DNA from: an uncultured Elusimicrobium sp. | GTDB lineage: Bacteria; Elusimicrobiota; Elusimicrobia; Elusimicrobiales; Elusimicrobiaceae | Length of the DNA: 34,030 nt | Direction: 5' to 3' | Assembly (NCBI GenBank): GCA_937891135.1 | Contig: CALAFB010000025.1 | Location: 1 to 34,030 of the forward strand | In this document: piece by piece, positions 1 to 7,314 of the stretch | Layout of the letters: every line of letters starts with the position of its first letter | Position numbering within the stretch: the first letter of the stretch is position 1 | The notes under the pieces: model-generated | The model's input: the letters and a program-made list of their open reading frames with translations, nothing else | The model's database searches: none | Told to the model about the DNA's origin: nothing | Translations under genes and position numbers: made by a program

Positions 1-75
1 TAACTGCAACGGCAAGCGTCGAAGATCCTGAATCAAGTTCAGGATGACTTGTTGAATATAGTTTTTTATGTTCAT
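1..75 (-). CDS. Partial or relict minus-strand ORF start, unknown function
   Basis: Read on the minus strand, an ATG at 75-73 is preceded by AAGGAG (88-83) with a 7-nt spacer, an ideal ribosome binding site, and the frame stays open for 25 codons to the window edge. The peptide begins MNIKNYIQQVIL. However, its codons 11-17 are made of a perfect short palindrome (25-45), and such palindromes often create spurious peptides of the type LNLIQDL. It may be a real gene that received a repeat just after its start, a broken gene, or chance. Nothing can be said about its function. Confidence 0.35.
   Translation of the reverse strand, partial: MNIKNYIQQVILNLIQDLRRLPLQL
25..48. repeat. Short palindromic repeat followed by GAC
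   Basis: ATCCTGAA (25-32) and TTCAGGAT (38-45) are perfect inverted copies around the 5-nt loop TCAAG, followed by GAC. The stem edges (ATCC...GGATGAC) resemble the hairpins around the GIY-YIG gene at 12467-12932, so it may belong to the same dispersed family. It lies inside the possible minus-strand ORF. Confidence 0.6.
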
Positions 76-149
76 TTTTATGCTCCTTATTTTTAATTTC
101 AATTTACCCGCCCTTAGAAACACACATAAAAACGGCCCATTATTCCGGG

Positions 150-282
150 TTTGCTAGCCAGCAACCCAAAAACAACAGCCGTAATTCATCGCGTAAAACG
201 ATAAACATTCAGCACAAAACAACCGGGTAATTAGTCCGTTTACTTTGTGCTTTACATTGGGTTGTTTTTGGTGGCTAGCAAA
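150..282. repeat. Large imperfect inverted repeat (possible MITE or structured element)
   Basis: TTTGCTAGCCA (150-160) pairs perfectly with TGGCTAGCAAA (272-282), and CCAAAAACAAC (166-176) pairs perfectly with GTTGTTTTTGG (261-271). Together they make a 22-bp stem with one 5-nt bulge (161-165). The roughly 84-base interior has a second hairpin, AGCACAAA (211-218) with TTTGTGCT (244-251). There is no long T tract right after it, so a terminator is less likely than a small non-autonomous element or recombination site. No coding sequence lies inside. Confidence 0.65.
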
Positions 283-385
283 AGGAAACTCCTTCGCTCC
301 GTTTTCACGGTTCCAAAAACAGAGATAAATTGTTTTTCCTACCCTCTTATTTTAACATAATTTTTCCTAATTTGACCGAATTTGG

Positions 386-402
386 GAAATGGTTGCCATT
401 TC
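386..402. promoter_or_regulatory. Operator-like palindrome upstream of M50 gene
   Basis: GAAATGG (386-392) and CCATTTC (396-402) form a perfect 7-bp inverted repeat around TTG. It lies about 50 bases upstream of the proposed -10 element, where an activator or repressor could bind. This is inference; it is too far from any T run to be a terminator. Confidence 0.3.
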
Positions 403-424
403 TTCACACCCGCTGTTTTTATCC

Positions 425-454
425 TGTGCATAACCGGGTTTAAATTGCTACAAT
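425..454 (+). promoter_or_regulatory. Probable promoter of the M50-trpS-scpAB operon (leaderless)
   Basis: TACAAT at 449-454 is a good -10 element lying only 6 bases before the ATG at 461; a weak -35 (TGTGCA, 425-430) lies 18 bases upstream. Transcription would begin near 461, giving a leaderless or nearly leaderless mRNA, which agrees with the absence of a Shine-Dalgarno sequence before this ATG. Confidence 0.45.
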
Positions 455-460
455 AGTACT

Positions 461-1099
461 ATGAGTATTTTTCTATTATTGCCCGTACTGTTTTTGTCTA
501 TTATCCTGCACGAGTTTGCCCACGGCTACGTGGCCTACCGTTTGGGGGATAATACCGCCTATGTAAGCGGGCGGTTGACGCTAAATCCTATTTCGCACGT
601 GGACCCAATCGGCACAATTGTTGTTCCGGCCGTATGTTGGCTGTTTGGCTGGCCGCTATTCGGGTGGGCTAAACCGGTGCCGATTAACCCGCTGCGCTTT
701 CCATCCCCGCGCCGGGATATGGGTAAAACCGCCTTTGCGGGCCCGGCCGCCAATTTGTTACTGGCGGTATTGGGGGCTGCCTTATTAAAAGTATCGTTAT
801 TGTTACATTCTTTTTTGGGGGCATCCTTACTTCAAACATTGGTATATATGCTGCAGTATGGGATTTTAATTAACATTTTCTTAGCCATTTTTAATCTCAT
901 TCCCATTCCACCGTTAGACGGGGGGAGAGTCGTGTCGGCTTTGCTTCCGCTTAAAATGTCGCTGCAATATGAACATTTGTTTCGCCGCTATGGGTTGTGG
1001 ATTGTGTTTGTGCTCATTCTATCGGGGGCGGTTAAATACCTTATTTTGCCGCCAACGTATTTTTTAGTAAACGTACTGGCTAAAATTTTTGGTTTATAG
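461..1099 (+). CDS. Site-2-protease-family zinc metalloprotease (M50)
   Basis: Short 212-residue, multi-pass membrane protease of the M50 family, which cuts substrates within the membrane. The zinc motif HEFAH is at residues 17-21 inside the first hydrophobic helix, GPAAN at 94-98 matches the conserved loop motif, and NLIPIPPLDGG at 145-155 supplies the third ligand (D153). There is no PDZ domain, so this is the compact YwhC/Rv-type M50 rather than RseP. The start is fixed by the hydrophobic N-terminus; no ribosome binding site precedes it, consistent with a leaderless transcript. Nine bases separate its stop from trpS. The substrate is unknown. Confidence 0.9.
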   Translation: MSIFLLLPVLFLSIILHEFAHGYVAYRLGDNTAYVSGRLTLNPISHVDPIGTIVVPAVCWLFGWPLFGWAKPVPINPLRFPSPRRDMGKTAFAGPAANLLLAVLGAALLKVSLLLHSFLGASLLQTLVYMLQYGILINIFLAIFNLIPIPPLDGGRVVSALLPLKMSLQYEHLFRRYGLWIVFVLILSGAVKYLILPPTYFLVNVLAKIFGL

Positions 1100-1107
1100 A
1101 GGACTTT

Positions 1108-2163
1108 ATGGCAGAACAAAAAATTGTACTTTCCGGGATGCGCCCAACGGGTAAACTGCACCTGGGGAATTTCCACGGAGCACTTAAAAATTGGGTCGCT
1201 TTGCAGGATAAATATAATTGTTACTTTTTTGTAGCGGATTTACATTCGTTAACTACGGCCTACCAACATACCGAAAATTTAGCCCAAAATAGTGAAGATA
1301 TGCTTATTGATTGGCTAACTGCCGGGCTTAATCCGCAGAAATGTACGATTTTTATCCAAAGTGATGTGCCCCAAGTCAGCGAACTAAATACGCTACTGGG
1401 GATGATTACTCCCTTGGGGTGGCTCTTAAGAAACCCAACCTATAAAGAGCAAATTCAGGAACTGTTAAAACAAAAATATGCCGGGCAGTTAGACGAAAAA
1501 ACCCTGGGCGAAAAAGTGGCCTCTATTGCGGCTGATGATGAAATTTCCTGCTTTGGGTTTTTAGGATACCCGGTGTTAATGGCGACGGATATTCTTATTC
1601 AACAGGCCAGTTACGTGCCCGTGGGTAAAGACCAAACGGCCCACCTGGAAATTGCGCGCGATTTAACCCGCCGCTTTGCTGAAATTTACGGCGAGCAGGT
1701 GTTTACCGAACCGCAACCCTTATATACTACGGTGGCGCGCGTGCCGGGGTTAGACGGGCGGAAAATGTCTAAATCCTACAACAATTCTATTTTCTTAGGG
1801 GAAGATTTGGATAGCGTCCGCAAAAAAGTAATGACCATGTTCACAGACCCTAACAAAAAAGGGAAGAATGACCCCGCCAATCCGGAAGGGTGCGTGGTCT
1901 ATGCGTTTCACCAAATTTATAACCCGAACGCCGCTAAACGTTGCGAAGAATGTAAAGCCGGGGCGTTAGGGTGCGTGGCGTGCAAAAAAGAATTGTTTGC
2001 GCTGATGGAACCGGAACTTTCGGCCTTTAACGAACGGCGCAAAACGTTTGAAAATGACAAAGCGCAACTGGCCCAAATTATAGCCAGCGGTAAAGAAAAA
2101 GCCCGGGCGAATGCTGCGGCCACTTTAACCAAAGTTAAAAAAGTAATGCGGATTATTAAATAG
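1108..2163 (+). CDS. trpS: Tryptophan--tRNA ligase, Fe-S-type Cys motif
   Basis: Class I aminoacyl-tRNA synthetase charging tRNA-Trp in the cytoplasm. The HIGH-type signature is HLGN at residues 18-21 and KMSKS is intact at 219-223; the 351-residue length is normal. Residues 262-292 contain Cys262, Cys279, Cys282, Cys289 and Cys292. The set C262-x19-C282-x6-C289-x2-C292 closely follows the C-x22-C-x6-C-x2-C motif that binds a [4Fe-4S] cluster in Thermotoga maritima TrpRS, so a cluster near the anticodon-binding region is likely. The ribosome binding site GAGGA overlaps the stop of the M50 gene. It is followed after 2 bases by scpA, so the genes are co-transcribed. Confidence 0.97.
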   Translation: MAEQKIVLSGMRPTGKLHLGNFHGALKNWVALQDKYNCYFFVADLHSLTTAYQHTENLAQNSEDMLIDWLTAGLNPQKCTIFIQSDVPQVSELNTLLGMITPLGWLLRNPTYKEQIQELLKQKYAGQLDEKTLGEKVASIAADDEISCFGFLGYPVLMATDILIQQASYVPVGKDQTAHLEIARDLTRRFAEIYGEQVFTEPQPLYTTVARVPGLDGRKMSKSYNNSIFLGEDLDSVRKKVMTMFTDPNKKGKNDPANPEGCVVYAFHQIYNPNAAKRCEECKAGALGCVACKKELFALMEPELSAFNERRKTFENDKAQLAQIIASGKEKARANAAATLTKVKKVMRIIK

Positions 2164-2165
2164 GT

Positions 2166-2933
2166 ATGATAACGTCAGCTCCTACTCCGATTAACGTGCA
2201 CATCAACGTCTTTGAAGGGCCGATGGACCTACTGTTGCACTTAATCAAAAAAGATAACCTGGATATTTGCGACATTAACATCGCCGAAATTACCACGCAA
2301 TACCTGGATTATCTAAACGTGATGAAGGAGTTAAACTTAGAAGTAGCCGGGGAGTTTTTAGTCATGGCCAGTACGCTCATGCAAATTAAAGCCAAGACAT
2401 TACTTCCCAGCCAAGCCCCCACTACAGAGGACGAAGGCCCCAACCCCATGCAAGAGTTGGTTGCTAAATTGGTGGAGTATCAAAAATATAAAGAAGCCAG
2501 TAAATACCTAAACGAAAAACTAGAAGAAAATAAAGATAAATTTTACCGTTCCGCCCCCATTTTTGATAACGGCGAAAAAGTGCTTAATTTGCAGTTGTTT
2601 GATTTGCTGGCAGCCGTCAAGCGGGCGTTTGACCGCTTAGATGAACGTAAACGCATTGAACTGTTAAAGGTAGAAGAATTTCCCATTGAAAGTAAAATGG
2701 AAAAAGTGGTGAGTTTATTTAAAAACCGCGAATGGGTATTATTAGATGATATTTTTGTAGGGGAAACCAAAAAGCGCGGCGTAATTACATGCTTTATGGC
2801 GGTACTGGAACTGATGAAAATTAAAAAGATTATCGCCCGGCAGGATGAGCGTGAAGGGCATATCCGCATTTACTTAAACCCCGATAACAAAGACAAAGAT
2901 TTTAAAACTTTAATGCACGGAGACGGCGACTAA
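2166..2933 (+). CDS. scpA: Segregation and condensation protein A (kleisin)
   Basis: Kleisin subunit of the SMC-ScpAB complex that organises and segregates the chromosome. The N-terminal signature FEGPMDLLLHLIKK (residues 17-30), followed by a helical region with DICDINIAEITTQYL, is diagnostic for ScpA, and the C-terminal part is the expected winged helix (ends near residue 240). At 255 residues its length is typical. The gene starts 2 bases after the trpS stop, with only a weak ribosome binding site, suggesting translational coupling. scpB follows after 12 bases, the usual pairing. The SMC ATPase itself is not in this window. Confidence 0.96.
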   Translation: MITSAPTPINVHINVFEGPMDLLLHLIKKDNLDICDINIAEITTQYLDYLNVMKELNLEVAGEFLVMASTLMQIKAKTLLPSQAPTTEDEGPNPMQELVAKLVEYQKYKEASKYLNEKLEENKDKFYRSAPIFDNGEKVLNLQLFDLLAAVKRAFDRLDERKRIELLKVEEFPIESKMEKVVSLFKNREWVLLDDIFVGETKKRGVITCFMAVLELMKIKKIIARQDEREGHIRIYLNPDNKDKDFKTLMHGDGD

Positions 2934-2945
2934 CGCCGACTATTT

Positions 2946-3878
2946 ATGACTGAAGAATTACAAGAAACCCAATCTGCACAAGAGGTGCAATCCGCCGGGC
3001 CTGTTTCGGCAGAACAAGAGGCGGCCCCGGGGGCTTCTACGGATATGGCGGCGGAATCCCCCGTTTTACTGCAAAGCGAAGATTTGCAAAAAATTATTGA
3101 AACCTTATTGTTTATTACGGACCGTCCCGTCAAAGTTTCGCGCTTAGTAGATGTGATTGAAAATACCACGGCCAAGGAAGTGCGCGAGGCCATTACTAAG
3201 TTACAGGATAGTTACGCCGTGCGCGGTAGTGCTATCCAAATTACGGAAATTGCAGGCGGGTTTCAAATGGTAACAAAGCCGGAATATGGTCGCTGGGTGC
3301 GCCGTTTGTATAACGAAAAAATGACGACTAAACTATCTAACGCGGCCCTGGAAACCTTAGCCATTATTGCCTATAAACAGCCGCTTACGCGCGCGGAAAT
3401 GGAAGCTATCCGTGGCGTAGATGTAGCCGGACCGCTTGAAAAATTGTTGGACCGCGGGCTCGTGCGCGTTGTAGGCCGTAAAGATACGATTGGACACCCT
3501 ATGGTGTACGGGACTACGGATGAATTTTTGCGGATGTTTGGGCTTAACAAAGTAGCCGAACTGCCGGACTTGCAAGTATTTGCTGCTAAAACCTTGGAAA
3601 ATAAACAAGAAGATTTACCGTTTGGAGAACCGCTCCCGCCGCTAGGGGAACCACGCATTATTCCGCTAGAAGAATTAGAAGGGGAAGAAAAATTTGAAGC
3701 GTTGGATGCTTCCACCCCGGATCCGTTCTTTAAACGTACCAGTTATAATCAAGGGGATTTGTCGTTGGGGGACGGTGTAGCCGCACCGGAAACAGGGTTG
3801 GATACATCCGCTGAGTCTGCTGCCCCGGAACCGGCAGCCCCCGTTGCAGAGTCAACTGCTAAGGAGGAAGGGAAATGA
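2946..3878 (+). CDS. scpB: Segregation and condensation protein B, with acidic C-terminal tail
   Basis: Winged-helix dimer that binds ScpA in the SMC complex. The core (about residues 40-210) has the family hallmarks: an IIETLLFITDRPV start, the segment ALETLAIIAYKQPLTRAEME, and the RGLVRVVGRK region. The first 40 residues are a Gln/Glu/Ala-rich extension and the last 90 or so (from about residue 220) are an acidic, Pro/Ala-rich, probably disordered tail, making the protein 310 residues against roughly 180-200 in the basic family form. The tail ends in AKEEGK, whose codons hold the AAGGAGGAAG ribosome binding site of glgA. The stop overlaps the glgA start (ATGA). Confidence 0.95.
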   Translation: MTEELQETQSAQEVQSAGPVSAEQEAAPGASTDMAAESPVLLQSEDLQKIIETLLFITDRPVKVSRLVDVIENTTAKEVREAITKLQDSYAVRGSAIQITEIAGGFQMVTKPEYGRWVRRLYNEKMTTKLSNAALETLAIIAYKQPLTRAEMEAIRGVDVAGPLEKLLDRGLVRVVGRKDTIGHPMVYGTTDEFLRMFGLNKVAELPDLQVFAAKTLENKQEDLPFGEPLPPLGEPRIIPLEELEGEEKFEALDASTPDPFFKRTSYNQGDLSLGDGVAAPETGLDTSAESAAPEPAAPVAESTAKEEGK

Positions 3879-5323
3879 ACATTGTATTAGCCGCTAGTGA
3901 AGCCTATCCGTTTTGTAAAACCGGGGGGCTGGCTGATGTGGTAGGGGCACTTTGCCAACAGTTTGCCGGGCGCAAGGGCCATAAAGTATTGTTATTTTTA
4001 CCGCATTACCGCAGTATTGTACGGGTGTCTTCTTTAAAAATTGTACCGGGGGTGTATTTAATCCCGGTAGGGGATAAGATTGAGCAAGCTTCTTTGTCGT
4101 ACATCAACTGGGGGAATGTACTGGTATTTTTTGTAAATAACCGTAACTATTTTGATCGCTCGGATTTGTACCGTACCCAAGAAGGCGAATATCCGGATAA
4201 CGACGAGCGGTTTATCTTTTTTAACCGGGCCGTGTTGGAAGGTTGTAAATTTATCGGGTTCCGGCCGGATATAATTCATTGTCACGATTGGCAAACCGGG
4301 CTCATCCCGGCCTATTTAAAAACTGTGTATAAGTTAGATGCATTTTATACGCGTACGCGTTGTTTGTATACCATTCATAATATTGCCTATCAGGGGCATT
4401 ATTCGTATAGTGCGTTTCGTAAAGCCGGGTTCCACCCGGTGGATTATACACCTGAAAAATTTGAATATTACGGCGGTATGAGTTTCTTAAAAAGTGGACT
4501 CGTGTTTGCCGATAACATCAATACGGTCAGCCCCAATTATGCGCGTGAAATCCAGAACGACCCGGCCAAGGGTTTTGGTTTAGGCGGCGTATTACAGGCC
4601 CGCAGTAAAAATTTTTGCGGCATTGTAAACGGCATTGATACCGACGTATGGGACCCGGAAATTGATCCCGTTCTTCCCATGGGTTATGATGCCAACGAAG
4701 CAGCCCGCGGTAAAAAAGCCGCCAAACAGGCGTTGCAACAACAATGTAAACTAACTGTGGACCCGGCTAAACCGCTTTTGGGTATTGTATCGCGGCTAGA
4801 CTATCAAAAAGGGTTGGATATGGTACTTGGGCTTGTTGAAAGATTAAAAAAGCAAGCACAGTTTGTCATCTTAGGGATGGGCGACCCCATGTTGGAAAAA
4901 GCCTACCAAAGTTTGGCCCGCGCCAACGCCGGTACGGTTAGTTATAGTGGCCGGTTAGATGAGGACTTGGCCCATAAAATCTATGCGGGAGCGGATTTGT
5001 TTTTAATGCCTTCGCGTTTTGAGCCGTGCGGATTATCCCAACTGATTGCCATGAAATACGGTACGCTTCCGGTTGTATCTAAGGTAGGCGGTCTGGTGGA
5101 TACCGTAACAGGGTTTGACGGAAAAAATGAAAATACGGCGACCGGGTTTTGTATAGAAACCCTCACGCCAAATGGTTTATATAATGCCGTTAATAAAGCA
5201 CTAACCGTTTATAAAAATAAAGTACTTTGGAACCGGCTGGTGCGTAGTGCCATGCGTCAGGACGTGTCGTGGGATAAATCCGCGCAAATGTATTTGGATT
5301 TATACCGCAAAACCGTTATTTAA
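3875..5323 (+). CDS. glgA: Glycogen (starch) synthase, ADP-glucose type GT5
   Basis: Transfers glucose from ADP-glucose to growing alpha-1,4-glucan. The ADP-binding motif K-T-G-G-L is at residues 15-19, the HCHDWQTG segment at 135-142, and the C-terminal GT-B catalytic motif EPCGL at 383-387, followed by the usual GGLVDTV region. The 482-residue length is normal. Start: ATG overlapping the scpB stop by 4 bases, with a strong ribosome binding site (AAGGAGGAAG) inside scpB, indicating coupled translation. No other glycogen gene is next to it, so it is an isolated glgA within a housekeeping operon. Confidence 0.96.
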   Translation: MNIVLAASEAYPFCKTGGLADVVGALCQQFAGRKGHKVLLFLPHYRSIVRVSSLKIVPGVYLIPVGDKIEQASLSYINWGNVLVFFVNNRNYFDRSDLYRTQEGEYPDNDERFIFFNRAVLEGCKFIGFRPDIIHCHDWQTGLIPAYLKTVYKLDAFYTRTRCLYTIHNIAYQGHYSYSAFRKAGFHPVDYTPEKFEYYGGMSFLKSGLVFADNINTVSPNYAREIQNDPAKGFGLGGVLQARSKNFCGIVNGIDTDVWDPEIDPVLPMGYDANEAARGKKAAKQALQQQCKLTVDPAKPLLGIVSRLDYQKGLDMVLGLVERLKKQAQFVILGMGDPMLEKAYQSLARANAGTVSYSGRLDEDLAHKIYAGADLFLMPSRFEPCGLSQLIAMKYGTLPVVSKVGGLVDTVTGFDGKNENTATGFCIETLTPNGLYNAVNKALTVYKNKVLWNRLVRSAMRQDVSWDKSAQMYLDLYRKTVI

Positions 5324-5337
5324 AAAAAGCGGTTTTT
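5309..5337 (+). terminator. Weak intrinsic terminator or attenuator at end of glgA
   Basis: AAAACCG (5309-5315) pairs with CGGTTTT (5330-5336) across a 14-base loop that contains the glgA stop codon; a short T run ends the stem. The stem has only three G-C pairs, so termination would be partial at best, perhaps lowering readthrough into the FtsX-like gene. Confidence 0.3.
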
Positions 5338-5371
5338 GGCAAAAGGACCGGCTTATTATATAGAGGGATAT

Positions 5372-6154
5372 ATGGACGAACTTTTTGAAACAGAGGATAA
5401 AAAACCACAACAACCCAAACAAATAGGGCATTTGCACCGCAAATTATTTTTGTTGGTGTTTGCCTTGGCATTGTTGGCACAAGGGTGGTTATTGGGCGGG
5501 AAGGGGTTGTCCGGTTACTACCAAGCCTTGTTAGATGATTTTAAGGTTATTTTAACGGTAGAAGAACCGGCGAAGAATGCCCAGCTGGAAGAATGGGGCC
5601 AGACCTTAAACCAAAAGCAGGATATTCTATCGGTGCAATTATTTTCGCCGGAAGATGCGTTGGCGGTCGTGCGTCAAAAAAATCCGCAGTTGGCGGAGTC
5701 TTTATTGCAAATCGGCAAGAACCAAATGCCGGCCTATTTTGAACTAAAACTTTCCCCGGCAGCTATTAGTAATATCGGCCCGTTTATAGATAATTTGGGG
5801 GCGGAATATAGTTCGCTTGTGCCGCACTATCATGCATCCCAAGCCCGTTTTATTAGTTATACCGGTTACTTAGTAACGGGGATGCGGGTGATCGGAGGGC
5901 TGGCATTACTGGCGTTACTGGCATTTATGTTTTTAGTGGAGGCAGCTCCATATACTACTACGTACGCAGGAAGCGGGGCCTTATCGGGCATATTGGCTGC
6001 TGTAGCGGCAGCGGGTTGTGTGGCGGCGGTTCTCTATCCGCTTGGGTTATTATATGATGCGGTTCTGTATTTTACTACGTGGGGACAGCAACTCTTATAC
6101 GTGGTCCTGTGCGGACTTTTAGGGTGGGCATTGGCAAAATGGCAACGGTTTTAA
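5372..6154 (+). CDS. ftsX: FtsX-like cell division membrane protein
   Basis: Membrane protein of 260 residues with the FtsX plan: a charged cytoplasmic N-terminus, one TM helix (about 26-43), an extracytoplasmic domain (about 50-160) with the FtsX-like pattern of a SPEDAL segment followed by a loop before NQMPAYFELKL, then three TM helices at the C-terminus. FtsX normally works with the ATPase FtsE and transmits its signal to EnvC; the EnvC gene follows directly and overlaps by 16 bases, which supports the call. No ftsE lies upstream; the preceding gene is glgA. I chose the ATG at 5372 (GAGGG 4 bases upstream) over a TTG at 5336. Sequence similarity is weak, so it may be a divergent FtsX. Confidence 0.7.
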   Translation: MDELFETEDKKPQQPKQIGHLHRKLFLLVFALALLAQGWLLGGKGLSGYYQALLDDFKVILTVEEPAKNAQLEEWGQTLNQKQDILSVQLFSPEDALAVVRQKNPQLAESLLQIGKNQMPAYFELKLSPAAISNIGPFIDNLGAEYSSLVPHYHASQARFISYTGYLVTGMRVIGGLALLALLAFMFLVEAAPYTTTYAGSGALSGILAAVAAAGCVAAVLYPLGLLYDAVLYFTTWGQQLLYVVLCGLLGWALAKWQRF

Positions 6155-7302
6155 AGATACTGCTTTGGGGGAGTGTTTTGCTTGCTTCTACGGCGTGGGC
6201 TGATGAGATGTCGGGGGCCCATCAGCAAAAATTGGATAAACTTAAAAGCCAAGCCCGGCAAAAAGAACAGGAACTCCAAAAATATAAAGACCAGGAAAAG
6301 CAAATTTCCAAAGAAATGACTGATTTGCAACATAAAAAAGCGCAAACAGACCAATTAAAAAATAAAGTGGAAAAAGATATTTCACTCGTAGAGCAAAATT
6401 TATTATCCATAGAAGATAAGCGCACGGCTTTGGGGCGCAGTATGCCTTTATGGCAAGGAACCGTGTGGGAGGAAACCAGTACATATTATATGAACCCTTC
6501 TTGTATGATGTGTCCGCCGGAAGAACCCTTGGAAACCCAATTATTTGCGGACCGGATGCTTACCCAACATGCTGCATTTGCGGTGGCACTGAAGCAAGAA
6601 AACCAAGAAGCCAAGGAACGCTTTGCCGATTTTAGTGAACGCAATAAAAAATTGCTGGAACAAAGTTCTAAACTCCAACAAGAGCAGGCGGTTATCTCCC
6701 AATCCTTCCAAAAAAAGAAAAAAGATTTGGACCTGACCAAGCAAAAAGTAGAGGAAGTCCGCCAGGAAATTAGTGAACTGAATAAATCCGCAGCGGAACT
6801 GAATAGTTTGCTGGCTTCGTTTGAACGCAAACGCAAAGCGCAAACACAAAAAACTGCCGGCGGTTCATCTACTAAAAATAGCGGTCCTAAAATCAATGTG
6901 CCGCCTCGTTCGCTTCCGTGGCCGGTGCAGGGAACGGTGTTAAGCAAATTTGGTAAAGAATACCGGGCCGATTTAAATACGTGGATTTTTAGGGACGGTA
7001 TCAAAATAGCGTCTTCTTATGGTACCCCGGTAAAAGCCGTAGCAGATGGTAGTGTCATTTACGCCGGGTTGTTCCGTTCCTACGGAAATGTGGTAATTGT
7101 GGACCATGGCAAAGGATTTTTTACGATTTATGGATTTTTGCAGGAAATTGGCGTGTCGGTAGGGGATAAAGTCTTCGCGCAGGAGCCGGTCGGTACGGTG
7201 GGCAAAGATACCCAATCTTCTTCCGGTACCGGGAAACAGGCTGTTTATTTTGAAATACGTCAAGGTACTACGGCGGTGGATCCGCTGCAGTGGCTTAAAT
7301 AA
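6139..7302 (+). CDS. envC: EnvC-like murein hydrolase activator (degenerate LytM/M23)
   Basis: Secreted protein of 387 residues: a signal peptide (about 1-20, ending TAWA), long coiled coils rich in Lys, Gln and Glu (about 28-110 and 150-235), and a C-terminal LytM domain (about 260-387). The zinc-binding residues of active M23 peptidases are missing: the HxGxD motif reads R-D-G-I-K, the HLH position reads AVYFE, and YGH reads YGF. The end (YFEIRQG...DPLQWL) closely resembles E. coli EnvC, which is itself inactive and activates amidases under FtsEX control. Start: ATG at 6139, overlapping the ftsX-like stop; an upstream in-frame ATG at 6079 would spoil the signal peptide. It probably relays division signals to a periplasmic amidase encoded elsewhere. 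Confidence 0.88.
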   Translation: MATVLKILLWGSVLLASTAWADEMSGAHQQKLDKLKSQARQKEQELQKYKDQEKQISKEMTDLQHKKAQTDQLKNKVEKDISLVEQNLLSIEDKRTALGRSMPLWQGTVWEETSTYYMNPSCMMCPPEEPLETQLFADRMLTQHAAFAVALKQENQEAKERFADFSERNKKLLEQSSKLQQEQAVISQSFQKKKKDLDLTKQKVEEVRQEISELNKSAAELNSLLASFERKRKAQTQKTAGGSSTKNSGPKINVPPRSLPWPVQGTVLSKFGKEYRADLNTWIFRDGIKIASSYGTPVKAVADGSVIYAGLFRSYGNVVIVDHGKGFFTIYGFLQEIGVSVGDKVFAQEPVGTVGKDTQSSSGTGKQAVYFEIRQGTTAVDPLQWLK

Positions 7303-7314
7303 ATAAGAGGGATT

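Larger units (their letters stand above)
76..460. other. Intergenic region, structured, no gene seen
   Basis: This 385-base stretch separates the possible minus-strand ORF from the M50 protease gene. No convincing coding frame is visible. It holds the ribosome binding site of the minus-strand ORF (83-88), a large imperfect inverted repeat (150-282), a 7-bp palindrome (386-402) and an apparent promoter directly before the protease. The part from about 300 to 385 is rich in T and shows no further structure I can support. Confidence 0.6.

Noticed and set aside
5336..5371. TTG start extending the FtsX-like protein by 12 residues
   Set aside because: It would begin in the T run of the glgA-end hairpin without a ribosome binding site; the ATG at 5372 has GAGGG at good distance.
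6079..6138. Earlier ATG for the EnvC-like gene
   Set aside because: It lies deep in the ftsX-like gene and would put 20 charged residues before a clear signal peptide.
6139..7302. Active M23 endopeptidase
   Set aside because: All zinc ligands expected in HxGxD and HxH are replaced, so an activator role like EnvC fits better.
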